A DNA stretch of 64,000 bases, from NCBI RefSeq assembly GCF_009861525.1, contig NZ_WVHL01000005.1:3155716-3219715 (forward strand), given 5' to 3'. The stretch is from Pseudomonas sp. LD120 (GTDB taxonomy: Bacteria; Pseudomonadota; Gammaproteobacteria; Pseudomonadales; Pseudomonadaceae). Below the pieces are notes generated by a model. It was given only the letters and a program-made list of their open reading frames with translations, was not told the DNA's origin and did no database searches. Of this stretch, positions 1-7,518 are shown in pieces. The position numbers were made by a program, and so were the translations under genes. Numbering within the stretch: the first letter of the stretch is position 1; the number at the start of each line of letters is the position of its first letter.

Positions 1-620
1 TGGGCCAGAAGTGGTTCGACCTCACGCTGCGGGGCGTCGAAGCCCACGCCGGGCCGACGCCGATGCACCTGCGCAAGGACGCCCTGGTGGGCGCTGCGGC
101 CGTGGTCGCGGCAATCAACCGCGCCGCCCTGAGTCACCAGCCCCACGCCTGCGGCACCGTTGGTTGCCTGCAAGCCTACCCGGGCTCGCGCAACGTGATT
201 CCGGGGGAGGTGCGCATGACCCTGGACTTCCGTCACCTGGAACCGGCGCGCCTGGATTCGATGATTGCCGAGGTGCGCCAGGTGATCGACAACACCTGCG
301 AAGAGCATGGACTGAGCTTCGAACTGACCCCCACCGCGGACTTCCCGCCGCTGTACTTCGACCCGGCGTGCGTCGACGCCGTGCGCGGTGCGGCCCAAGG
401 GCTGGGCCTGTCCCACATGGACATCGTCAGCGGCGCCGGGCACGACGCGATCTTCGTCGCCGAACTGGGCCCGGCGGGGATGATCTTCGTGCCTTGCGAA
501 GGCGGCATCAGCCACAACGAAATCGAGAACGCCGACCCCGACGACCTTGCCGCGGGTTGCGCGGTGCTGCTGCGGGCCATGCTCGCTGCTTCCCAGGCCA
601 TCGCCCACGGCAAGACTTGA
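1..620 (+). CDS. M20-family amidohydrolase (N-carbamoyl-L-amino acid hydrolase / allantoate amidohydrolase type), 3' part
   Basis: The reading frame is open from the first bases of the window to a TGA at 618-620, so the gene begins upstream. The residues are the C-terminal half of a Zn-dependent M20 amidase. The dimerisation-domain motif GVEAHAGPTPMHLRKDA lies near the window edge. Further on are SGAGHDA, with the late metal-ligand His, and EGGISHNE, the signature shared by hydantoinase/carbamoylase-family enzymes. Family members remove a carbamoyl or ureido group from an amino acid or ureidoglycolate in purine, pyrimidine or hydantoin breakdown. The exact substrate cannot be told from this half. 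A strong hairpin follows 11 bases after the stop. Confidence 0.88.
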   Translation, partial: GQKWFDLTLRGVEAHAGPTPMHLRKDALVGAAAVVAAINRAALSHQPHACGTVGCLQAYPGSRNVIPGEVRMTLDFRHLEPARLDSMIAEVRQVIDNTCEEHGLSFELTPTADFPPLYFDPACVDAVRGAAQGLGLSHMDIVSGAGHDAIFVAELGPAGMIFVPCEGGISHNEIENADPDDLAAGCAVLLRAMLAASQAIAHGKT

Positions 621-630
621 CGCCCGCATT

Positions 631-658
631 GTGGCGAGGGCGCTTGTTCCCTCGCCAC
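631..658. terminator. Hairpin, Pseudomonas repeat-type, acting as likely bidirectional terminator
   Basis: GTGGCGAGGG (631-640) and CCCTCGCCAC (649-658) form a perfect 10-bp stem with an 8-base loop. The core matches the GTGGCGAGGG...CCCTCGCCAC repeats common between Pseudomonas genes. It sits between convergent genes (amidohydrolase on +, 678-947 on -). It has no U-run, so its role as a terminator is inferred. Confidence 0.55.
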
Positions 659-677
659 GCTCACGCAGACAGCAGGG

Positions 678-947
678 CTACGCGACCCGCCACTGAATCA
701 CTTCCAGCACCGCGCAGCCTTCTCGGGTGAGCAGATGCACACCGCGGGTGATGCGGGTCAGGTCGCAATCGCTGATGTCTTTCAGCCCCAGGGTGGACAG
801 GCTGTCCATCAGGTCGAGGACCACGGTGAAATGGTGGGCGGCGCTGGCCAGGTCGCTCAAGGGGGCCTGGGTGTCGAGGTAGAACACCGGGTGTTCGGTG
901 TCGTGGGTGTCGATGGGGGTGAAGCGGGGGAGGTGATGGTCAGTCAT
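678..947 (-). CDS. Hypothetical 89-aa protein, Pseudomonas-specific type
   Basis: The ATG at 947 (complement) is chosen because TAGGAGCT lies about 7 bases upstream; a longer in-frame reading to 1064 would translate a structured leader. The protein is small and mildly acidic at its start (MTDHHLPRFTPIDTHD), with a central FYLDTQAPLSDLASAAHHFT segment and no membrane helix, signal peptide or cysteine pair. It resembles the many short Pseudomonas proteins in which a PxFxV/YxxxAPxxxALxxA segment is followed by an amphipathic helix (DUF3077-like), but I cannot assign a family with confidence. Function unknown. The long leader suggests post-transcriptional control. Confidence 0.6.
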   Translation of the reverse strand: MTDHHLPRFTPIDTHDTEHPVFYLDTQAPLSDLASAAHHFTVVLDLMDSLSTLGLKDISDCDLTRITRGVHLLTREGCAVLEVIQWRVA

Positions 948-1195
948 CGGTGTAGCTCCTATAAATTGAGCTACCACCTTTCGCGGCCAAGCGAATGAGG
1001 GTGGCAGCTGTACGCGGGTTGGCCGACCGGCTATAGGAAACCGGCACACCCGAAGGTGTCCCACGCACAGCCGCCATGAGACAAAATTGCAGGCACAAAA
1101 AAAGCGCCTGCAATGATGTTTTGGACGCTGATGCGTTCCTATATTCGACCGGCCAAGGTCGCTCGCGGATTTTGCCGCGAGGGCGAACTATAGGG
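948..1195 (-). promoter_or_regulatory. Highly structured 5' leader of the 89-aa gene
   Basis: Read on the minus strand, four structures precede the ATG at 947. (1) An outer stem CCTATAGTTCG/CGAATATAGG (1195-1185 with 1147-1138) encloses a perfect 7-bp stem CTCGCGG/CCGCGAG. (2) ATTGCAGGC/GCCTGCAAT (1086-1114) has an 11-nt loop with seven T's. (3) ACACC-TTCG-GGTGT is a UUCG-tetraloop hairpin (1046-1059). (4) A CCGG/CCGG pairing lies at 1027-1044. The ribosome site follows. This is far more structure than a simple UTR needs. Similar leader sequence occurs before small Pseudomonas genes in my experience, but no named RNA family can be assigned. Confidence 0.5.
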
Positions 1196-1258
1196 GGGAT
1201 GCCAGAGCGGTGCAACCGGGCATTGAAGGTGATGTTTGAGTGGTTGTGTCGACTGTCT

Positions 1259-2046
1259 GGTGGCCGGATCTGAAGGGGACATCTCCGTTGCTGCGGGTGT
1301 GGTGGCTGGCGGTTTCGCCCTTACGGCGAGTCACTTTTACCAAACGCCGTAAAAGTAACCAAAAGGGCTTGCCCCTCCATGGGCCCCTCGCTGGGGCTCG
1401 GGGTTCCCTCGCTTCGGCATTGCTCCGGGGGCCCGCCGCCAACCGGCCATCCATGGCCGGGTGGCGGCTAGCTCGGCATCCATGCCGAGCTGCCCCCTAC
1501 GCAACGCCTACGCTCGGCCGGCTGGGAAGGGGCCGGAAGATCAAAAGCAAGAGCAAAAGCCAAGCGCGTTTTACGCGCTATCTGTTTCAGGCCGGCCGCA
1601 AGGCCGCCGTCAGATTTTGCCTTTGCTTTTGATCTTGCTTTTGATCTTCCTGCCCCTTTAGACACGATGGCCGAACGCAGGCATTGAGCCGTGGGTAACC
1701 CGGCAGGACGCCGGGTTAGCCGCACTGGGCCAGGGATGGCCCATTGCGGCGGCCCACGGATCAATGCCGGAGTGAGGGCATGCCGAGCCTAAGCGAGGCA
1801 CCGAGTGGAGGGGCAGGAGCCCTTTGCTTACTTTGGGGCTTTTCCAAAGTGAGTCGCCGTAAGGGCGAAACCCTAAGTGGCCGTGACCGCAGCAACGGAT
1901 ATGTACCCAGAACTCGCGGTAAGGGCGAATCACTTTGGCAAAGCCGGAATGCCGGTCCAGCTCAAAATAACCAAAGGGTTCCTGCTCCGGTTTCCGGCGC
2001 CTCGTTCCGGGCTTCTGAAGTGGGCGTGAGAGCAAGTGCAAAGCCC
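1259..2046. repeat. Large complex intergenic inverted-repeat element
   Basis: About 390 bp from 1259 is repeated in inverted, diverged form up to about 1910. Both arms contain TTTCGCCCTTACGGCGA, then a CACTTT...AAAAGT/AAAGTAA block, a GGGCTTGCCCCTCC-like block and a GC-rich middle. They meet at GATCAAAAGCAAGAGCAAAAGC (1539) and TTTGCTTTTGATCTTGCTTTTGATC (1621 on), around a centre near 1590. A third partial unit (AAGGGCGAATCACTTTGGCAAAG) follows at 1920-1990. The open frames here look spurious. The sequence resembles long recurring intergenic repeats of P. fluorescens genomes, which is an inference from memory. No gene is supported in 1196-2046. Confidence 0.6.
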
Positions 2047-2454
2047 TCAAACGCCCTGCAAGACCCTCAACGCAGCCTGAGCCAAAAAGCCCGATCGGCT
2101 TTTCTGTTCCGGATGATGTTTCACATATTCATCAATTCGATTCAGCAAATAGCCCGGCAGCGTGATGTTGAGTTTTTCCGCCTTGCCCATGTAGCGAGTG
2201 ATGTCGATATCAATCACGGCCCAAGTGCAGCCTTGATACTGGGGATTGGCGGCGTGGAGGGTCACTGTGCGCGCGGTGGGAATGGCTGCTCCTTCTTCGG
2301 CCAGTAATTCCAGGTGGCCTTCGATGGCTTCGCGGGCCATGGCCATGGCGTCGTCGAGGTCGTCACCGGCGGAGAAGCAGCCAGGAATATCGGGTACTTC
2401 CACACCCCAGGCGTGTTGGTCGTCACCGGGGAGAATGGCAATGGGATAGAGCAT
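2047..2454 (-). CDS. hicB: HicB-family antitoxin
   Basis: The 135-aa protein begins MLYPIAILPGDD and continues VEVPDIPGCFSAGDDLDDAMAMA, the partial RNase-H-like fold of HicB, with the VPDxPGCFSxGD motif. After a linker the C-terminal third (LNITLPGYLLNRIDEYVKHH then SGFLAQAALRVL) is a ribbon-helix-helix/Arc-type DNA-binding domain, so it should bind both toxin and operator. AAGGAGGA lies 7 bases before the ATG. It is second in a hicA-hicB operon on the minus strand. The toxin gene is frameshifted, so the antitoxin may now act alone or on related toxins elsewhere. Confidence 0.9.
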   Translation of the reverse strand: MLYPIAILPGDDQHAWGVEVPDIPGCFSAGDDLDDAMAMAREAIEGHLELLAEEGAAIPTARTVTLHAANPQYQGCTWAVIDIDITRYMGKAEKLNITLPGYLLNRIDEYVKHHPEQKSRSGFLAQAALRVLQGV

Positions 2455-2497
2455 GGACTGATCCTCCTTCGGACCTGGGAGCGTTGAGCCTGAGTGC

Positions 2498-2676
2498 TTA
2501 GAGCCGGGCTTGTTTCAATATGCGGCTTACCGTTTGGCCAGTAGATCTTTTTTGGCAGGGGGAATGGTGACCAGGCCTGGCTTGGTTGGCTGTTTGAAGT
2601 GGTGGTGACTGCCCTTGACCCTGACCAGATACCAACCATCTGCTTCGATTTGAGCGATGAGTTGCCGGCTGTTCAC
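2498..2676 (-). pseudogene. hicA: HicA-family mRNA interferase, frameshifted near the C-terminus
   Basis: From the GTG at 2676 the frame reads VNSRQLIAQIEADGWYLVRV then KGSHHHFKQPTKPGLVTIP: the HicA dsRBD-like fold with the catalytic-His region GSHHHF. It meets TAA at 2529-2527 after 49 codons. The expected last helix (GQTVSRILKQARL, then TAA at 2500-2498) is present but in the other frame, beginning at 2539. One base is missing around codon 46. Six A's just upstream (the KK codons) could permit -1 slippage and make the full protein. An IS256 element sits 45 bp upstream of the start and separates the gene from its old promoter. A sequencing error is also possible. Confidence 0.75.
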
Positions 2677-2720
2677 ATCACTTTCAACTCCCTGTCGTGG
2701 TGGTTATGGTGACTACTTTT

Positions 2721-4084
2721 GAGACTGTCAGAAATTTTGTGTTCGGGCATACCATGAGTAAGAGGTGCATGTATGCCAACCAAAAAGAAACCGCTTCGAG
2801 AGTTACCAAAGGTTCCGAAAGAGCTGCTTGAGCAGTTTTCCGCTGCTCCGCTGATGACCGCAGAAGCCATCGAAGAAGCCTCTGCAGCGTTCAAGAAGGC
2901 GCTGATTGAGCGAGCCCTGAATGCTGAGCTGGGTCATCACCTGGGCTATCCTCCGGGCGCACAGCGGCCGGAGGATGAAACCAACCTGCGCAATGGCAAG
3001 AGCGCTAAGACGGTACTCACCGGTGATGGCCCGCTACGGCTTGATATTCCTCGTGACCGGGATGGCAGCTTTTCGCCCATTCTGATTCCCAAGCACGAGC
3101 GCCGTTACACCGGTTTCGACGACAAGATCATCGCCATGTATGCCCGCGGGATGACGGTTAGGGAGATCCGGGCCTTTCTTTCCGAGCAGTACGGAACGGA
3201 CGTATCACATGACTTCATCAGCTCCGTGACCGATGAGGTCATGGAAGAGATTGGTGCCTGGCAGCAGCGCCCGCTGGAGCCGATGTATCCGGTCATTTTC
3301 TTTGATGCGCTGCGAGTCAAAATCCGCGAAGAAGGCTTGGTTCGTAACAAGGCGGTCTACTTGGCGCTGGGCGTTTTGCCCGATGGCACCCGCGATATTC
3401 TGGGCATCTGGATCGAGAACACCGAAGGCGCGAAGTTCTGGATGAAGGTGTTCAACGACCTCAAGACCCGTGGCGTCGAGGACGTGCTGATTGCTGTGAC
3501 CGACGGCCTTAAAGGGATGCCAGAGGCGCTCAGTGCGGTGTTCCCGGACACAACGCTGCAGACCTGCATCGTGCACCTGATCCGCAATAGCCTCGACTAT
3601 GCGGCCTGGGACAAACGTAGAGCCTTGGCCAAGGCCCTCAAGCCGATCTATCAGGCAGTTAACGCCGAAGCTGCTGAACAGGCGCTGGATGAGTTTGAAA
3701 ACGGGCCCTGGGGTAAGCAATATCCAACGGTGGTGGCTGCCTGGCGACGGGCGTGGGATCGAGTTATTCCGTTCTTTGTCTTCCCACCCGCCATCCGGAA
3801 AGTGATCTACACCACCAATGCCATCGAGAGCATCAACGCCCAGTTACGCAAGATCATAAAAACCCGTGGCCACTTCCCGAACGATGATGCGGCGACCAAA
3901 CTGATCTGGCTGGGGCTGCGCAACATCACAGCGAACTGGGGCTCAGCGGCGCATGATTGGAAAAGTGCGATGAATCAGTTTGCGATTTTGTACGGAGATC
4001 GATTTATCAGGCCGACCTGGTAAAAGCATGGCCTGCCTAGCGGCAGGCCGTTACCGGCCCGCACACAAAAAATCTGACAGTCCC
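2721..4084 (+). mobile_element. IS256-family insertion sequence, intact
   Basis: The 1364-bp element is bounded by near-perfect inverted ends: GAGACTGTCAGAAATTTTGT on the left and, on the complement of the right end, GGGACTGTCAGATTTTTTGT. It is flanked by a perfect 8-bp direct repeat CTACTTTT at 2713-2720 and 4085-4092, the duplication length expected for IS256. One transposase gene fills most of it. The intact duplication and full-length transposase indicate a recent insertion. It landed between the hicA promoter region and the 3' end of the broken efflux gene. Confidence 0.95.
2773..4023 (+). CDS. IS256-family transposase
   Basis: This 416-aa DDE transposase of the Mutator/IS256 superfamily carries out cut-and-paste or copy-out transposition of the surrounding element. 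Visible signatures are the N-terminal LNAELGHHLGYPPGAQ, the first catalytic Asp in PVIFFDALRVKIRE, the second in VLIAVTDGLKGMPEAL, and the C-terminal family signature FPPAIRKVIYTTNAIESIN followed by QLRKIIKTRGHFPND, which contains the catalytic Glu. Length is normal for the family and no stop or frameshift interrupts it, so it is probably functional. The ATG at 2773 lies 52 bp inside the left end. Confidence 0.96.
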   Translation: MPTKKKPLRELPKVPKELLEQFSAAPLMTAEAIEEASAAFKKALIERALNAELGHHLGYPPGAQRPEDETNLRNGKSAKTVLTGDGPLRLDIPRDRDGSFSPILIPKHERRYTGFDDKIIAMYARGMTVREIRAFLSEQYGTDVSHDFISSVTDEVMEEIGAWQQRPLEPMYPVIFFDALRVKIREEGLVRNKAVYLALGVLPDGTRDILGIWIENTEGAKFWMKVFNDLKTRGVEDVLIAVTDGLKGMPEALSAVFPDTTLQTCIVHLIRNSLDYAAWDKRRALAKALKPIYQAVNAEAAEQALDEFENGPWGKQYPTVVAAWRRAWDRVIPFFVFPPAIRKVIYTTNAIESINAQLRKIIKTRGHFPNDDAATKLIWLGLRNITANWGSAAHDWKSAMNQFAILYGDRFIRPTW

Positions 4085-4173
4085 CTACTTTTTGCCGCTC
4101 AACACTATTAGCAACGGTTGGCGACTCATACGGCGAGGCGGCAAACCTCAAGCTTTTAGCTTGCCGCTTGCCG

Positions 4174-5455
4174 CTACAAACTTGTCGCTGATTCTCCTCC
4201 TCCCAACGCCACCACCAACCCCACACTGGCCTGCAACTCCCGGGTCTGCACCGCCTGCAACCCCCGTTGCGCCTGCAAGGCCGCGGTCTGCGCCGTCACC
4301 ACATCCAGGTAACTCACCGCCCCGGCCTGATAGCTGTTCATGGCCAAGGTCTGGGTATGCAACGCCGTATTCACCGCCGACTGCTGATCCAGCGCCTCCT
4401 GGCGCAAATCCCGCAGTTGCCCCAGGTTGTCCTCCACCTCGCGCACCGCCCGCAGCACTTGCCCACGGTAATGCGCGGCGGCCTCTTCGAACTCGGCATG
4501 GGCCTGGCGCTCATTGGCGCTCAACCGTCCGCCGTCAAAAATCGGCAGGTTCACCAACGGCCCCAAGGCCCAATAGCGATTACCCGCCGCCAGCAGGTTG
4601 CCCACGCCCTGGGTCTGGCCACCGAGCATGCCGGTCAGGCTGAAATCCGGATACCAGGTCGCGCGGGCCACGCCGATGCCGGCATTGGCGGCGTACACCC
4701 GGCGTTCAGCGGCGGCAATATCGGGCCGGCGTTGCAGCAGGGTGCTGGGCAGTTGCCGGGGAATGCTCGGCAGGTTCAGCAGTTGCGCAGAGGGCGCCAG
4801 GTGGAATTGGCTGGCCGGTTCGCCCACCAGTTCGCCGATGGCATGTTCGGTGAGGTTGCGCTCGGCGCGCACTTCGTCCAATTCGGCTTCGGCGCTGGCC
4901 AGTTGGCTCTGGGCCCGGGTCAGGTCCAGTTCCGAGGCGATCTGCCCCTGGTAGCGGTCGCGGGTCAGTTGCAGGGTCTGGGCGTAATCCTCCAGGGAGT
5001 GGCTGAGGATGCGGCTCTGGGCGTCCAGGCCATTGAGTTGCACATACAGGCTCGCCAATTGTTTTTGCAGGCTCAGGCGCGCCGCTACCAAGTCGTCGCC
5101 GGAGGCTTGGGCCTGGGCGTCTCCGGCCGCCGCTTGATTGCGAATCCGCCCCAGAGGTCGAGGTCGAAGCTCAGGGCAAAACCGGCGGTGTTGCTGTTGT
5201 AGATCGACGGTTGCGTGCTGCCGCGCAGGGGGCGGTTGTCCGACTGGTGCTGGTGCAACGGTTGGGCGCTGGCGCTGATCTGCGGGAACAGCCCGGCATG
5301 CAGTTGGCTGGAGTAGGCCTGGGCAGCGTCGTAGTGGGCCAGGGCCGCCGCCAGATCCGAGTTGGCTCGGAGCAGGCGTTGTTGCAGGTCATCCAGCTGC
5401 GGGTCCTGGTACAGCCGCCACCAGTGCTCGGCGATCCCCTGGGGCGTGGCGTCAT
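4174..5455 (-). pseudogene. RND-type outer-membrane factor (NodT/OprM family), truncated and frameshifted
   Basis: The last 305 codons (5091 to 4174) encode the second half of an outer-membrane efflux channel: DLTRAQSQLASAEAELDEV, LVGEPA, LLQRRPDIAAAERRVYAANA, LGPLVNLPIFDGGRL and the final TQTLAMNSYQAGAVSYLDVV repeat. The first half lies in another frame: WWRLYQDPQLDDLQQRLLRA, AHYDAAQAYSSQLHAGLFPQ, FALSFDLDLWG. The shift falls in the CTCTGGGGCGG run near 5148-5152, where one extra G would restore DLWGRIRNQAAAGDAQ. The signal peptide and lipobox are absent: homology stops at about 5455, where a DUF1016 gene starts in the opposite direction. The periplasmic and inner-membrane pump partners are not nearby. 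Confidence 0.85.
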
Positions 5456-6470
5456 GACGCAAGAGGCTGAAGCGGCAATCACCGCCACCGATGTGGCATT
5501 TGGCGAAGTGGCGCAAATGATCACCGCCGCGCGGCAACGGGCGGTGCGGGCGGTGAACACTGAACTGGTGGAACTGTACTGGCAGGTCGGGGCCTACATC
5601 AGCCGCAAGATCCAGGCGGCGGAATGGGGCGATGGCGTGGTCCAGCAATTGGCGGAATACCTGGCGCGGCAGCAGCCGGGGCTGCGGGGGTTTACCCGAC
5701 GTAACCTGTTCCGCATGCGTCAATTCTACGAGGCCTATCGAGGGGAGGAGAAAGTGTCAGCAGTGCTGTCACAATTACCCTGGACCCAGAACCTGATCAT
5801 TCTTGCGCAAGGCAAGTGTGCGCAAGAGCGCGAGTTTTATCTGCGCATGGCCATTCAGGAGCAGTGGTCGACCCGAGAACTGGAACGGCAGATCAAATCC
5901 GCCCTGTTCGAACGCACGCTGACCCGCCCGGCAAACGCCTCGGCCACCTTGAGGCAGGACCGCCCCGAAGCCCTGAAGGTGTTCAAGGATGCCTATATGG
6001 TGGAATTTCTCGGCCTGGCCCAGGGGCATGATGAAGCCGATCTGCACCAGGGGCTGGTGCGCCAGCTCAAGGATTTTCTGATCGAGATGGGGCGCGACTT
6101 CTGCTTTGTCGCTTCTGGCTATCCCCTGCAGGTCGGCGGGCGCGATTTTGCCCTGGATCTGCTGCTGTTCCATCGTGGGTTGAATTGCCTGGTGGCCGTT
6201 GAACTCAAGGTCGGGCGTTTCGAGCCGGAGTACCTGGGCAAGCTGGACTTCTACCTGGAGGCCTTGGACCGTCAGGTGCGCAAACCCCATGAAAACCCGG
6301 CGCTGGGCGTGTTGCTCTGTGCCAGCAAGCATGACGAGGTGGTGGAATATGCCCTCAACCGTTCACTGTCGCCGGCGTTGATCGCCGAGTACCGGACCCA
6401 ACTGCCGGACAAGAAGCTGCTGCAGGCCAAGCTGCAGGAGTTTTATGCCCTGGACACGCAGGCGCGGTGA
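5454..6470 (+). CDS. PDDEXK nuclease domain protein, DUF1016 (YhcG) family
   Basis: The 338-aa protein has the N-terminal DUF1016 winged-helix region (ITAARQRAVRAVNTELVELY, FTRRNLFRMRQFYEAY, then LPWTQNLIILAQGK) and a C-terminal PDDEXK-type nuclease core with FALDLLLFHRGLNCLVAVEL and KVGRFEPEYLGKLDFYLEAL. The Asp and Glu-x-Lys positions fit the catalytic triad. Family members are often found on mobile DNA and near restriction or defence genes. The frame is open from 5211, but homology starts at the ATG at 5454; its ribosome site is poor, as expected if the gene landed inside the older efflux gene it truncates. Confidence 0.88.
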   Translation: MTQEAEAAITATDVAFGEVAQMITAARQRAVRAVNTELVELYWQVGAYISRKIQAAEWGDGVVQQLAEYLARQQPGLRGFTRRNLFRMRQFYEAYRGEEKVSAVLSQLPWTQNLIILAQGKCAQEREFYLRMAIQEQWSTRELERQIKSALFERTLTRPANASATLRQDRPEALKVFKDAYMVEFLGLAQGHDEADLHQGLVRQLKDFLIEMGRDFCFVASGYPLQVGGRDFALDLLLFHRGLNCLVAVELKVGRFEPEYLGKLDFYLEALDRQVRKPHENPALGVLLCASKHDEVVEYALNRSLSPALIAEYRTQLPDKKLLQAKLQEFYALDTQAR

Positions 6471-6545
6471 GCCGGGCGGCCATGGTGCCCGGAGTTTTGC
6501 AGGGACTTGTTGAGTTGCATGCGCCCCCTGACGCCGACCTGCGGC

Positions 6546-6884
6546 TTATTCCGGCTCGCTGCCGAACCAGTCCGCGAGGCGTGCGCTGGCTTGTTCCCGG
6601 ACCTCGGCGTTGATATGCGCAGCCACAGCCACCACTGAACCGGCCAGCAGCCCAAGGTCATCGGTGTATCCGGCCCCGGGGAGCAGGTCGGGGACGATGT
6701 CCAGCGGCAGTATGAAGTAACCCAGCGCGGCGTAGATGGTGGTCTTGGCCCAGATCGGGGTTTGTGGTCGTTGCGCGGCGTAGTAGAGCCACAGGGCCTT
6801 TTGGATCAAGGCCCGGCCGATGCGCGAGGCGTAGCGGCCGATCTTGCGCCAGAGACAGAGTTCAAGGGATTGGGCGGTGGACAT
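6546..6884 (-). CDS. DUF1232 (YkvA-like) membrane protein
   Basis: This 112-aa protein carries the DUF1232 signature KTTIYAALGYFILPLDIVPD followed by LLPGAGYTDDLGLL, one or two hydrophobic helices and a polar C-terminus. The family is widespread and of unknown function; the conserved ALxYFxxPxDxIPD segment is probably re-entrant in the membrane. The ATG at 6884 is preferred because AGGAG lies 6 bases upstream and the homology begins there; the frame upstream (to 7262) is repeat-derived. It is a single gene with a REP pair upstream. Confidence 0.85.
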   Translation of the reverse strand: MSTAQSLELCLWRKIGRYASRIGRALIQKALWLYYAAQRPQTPIWAKTTIYAALGYFILPLDIVPDLLPGAGYTDDLGLLAGSVVAVAAHINAEVREQASARLADWFGSEPE

Positions 6885-6974
6885 GGCGCACTCCTGGAGG
6901 ACATGGGTCGAGGTCATGGTCGCCACCCGGGCGCTGGACCGGCAGAGGCCAATATTTCCCCGGTGGTTGCCCAG

Positions 6975-7078
6975 GTAGGAGCCGGCTTGCCGGCGAGGAG
7001 GCCGGCCCTGGCGCCGTGAATCCTGGGTCAGGTCTGCGGTGTCTGTCAGGACGCCTTCGCTGGCAAGCCAGCTGCCAC
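6975..7078. repeat. REPIN (two inverted Pseudomonas REP sequences)
   Basis: GTAGGAGCCGGCTTGCCGGCGAG at 6975 and the inverted partner ACGCCTTCGCTGGCAAGCCAGCTGCCAC ending at 7078 form the usual two-hairpin REP doublet of fluorescent pseudomonads. It sits between the DUF1232 gene and the YeeE-type genes. Confidence 0.85.
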
Positions 7079-7098
7079 AGTGCCGCTGGGAGTACGGG

Positions 7099-7518
7099 TC
7101 AGGACTGGCGACGGGCCACCAGGTGCTGGAACAGCAGCATGCCCAGGAGCATGGCCAGGACGAACACCCAGGCTTGCCAGTGCCCGCCCGGCAACAGCAC
7201 CAGGGCCGGCCCCGGGCAGATCCCGGCGATGCCCCAGCCGACGCCGAACAGCAGGCTGCCACCGATCAGGCGCCGATCGACACTGCGCTTGGCGGGAATC
7301 TGCATGGGGGCCCCGAGCAGCGAGCGCGAGCGGCCCATGGCCCAATGGAAGGGCCACCAGGCCGCCGCGATGGCGCCGAGCATCACCAGCACCAGGGACG
7401 GGTCCCAGGTGCCCGCCAGATCGAGAAAGCCCAAGACCTTGGCCGGGTTGGCCATACCCGCCAGCAAAAGGCCAATGCCGAACAGCAGGCCGGCGATAAA
7501 AGCGCTGAGTTTTCTCAT
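7099..7518 (-). CDS. YeeE/YedE-family membrane protein, C-terminal-half type
   Basis: The 139-aa protein has four predicted membrane helices and the paired signatures GIGLLLAGMANPAKVLGFLD and LFGVGWGIAGICPGPALVLL, which define the second unit of two-gene YeeE/YedE (PmpB-like) transporters. These are thought to move thiosulfate or other sulfur compounds across the inner membrane. The ATG at 7518 overlaps the expected TGA of the upstream partner, a normal coupling in these pairs. The context (sulfide oxidation genes upstream on the same strand) supports a sulfur role. Because the first subunit is damaged, the pair may not work. Confidence 0.85.
   Translation of the reverse strand: MRKLSAFIAGLLFGIGLLLAGMANPAKVLGFLDLAGTWDPSLVLVMLGAIAAAWWPFHWAMGRSRSLLGAPMQIPAKRSVDRRLIGGSLLFGVGWGIAGICPGPALVLLPGGHWQAWVFVLAMLLGMLLFQHLVARRQS

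Noticed and set aside
678..1064. Longer 128-codon version of the small minus-strand protein
   Set aside because: The extra 39 codons translate the hairpin-rich leader; the ATG at 947 has a proper ribosome site.
948..1195. Retron-like msr/msd RNA
   Set aside because: The stems suggested it, but no reverse transcriptase gene is near and no branching G context or a1/a2 repeats were found.
1240..2307. Several open frames of 60-187 codons on both strands
   Set aside because: They lie in a repeat element, have skewed composition (Arg, Pro, Ser, Gly) and no ribosome sites; two run into hicB in the wrong frame.
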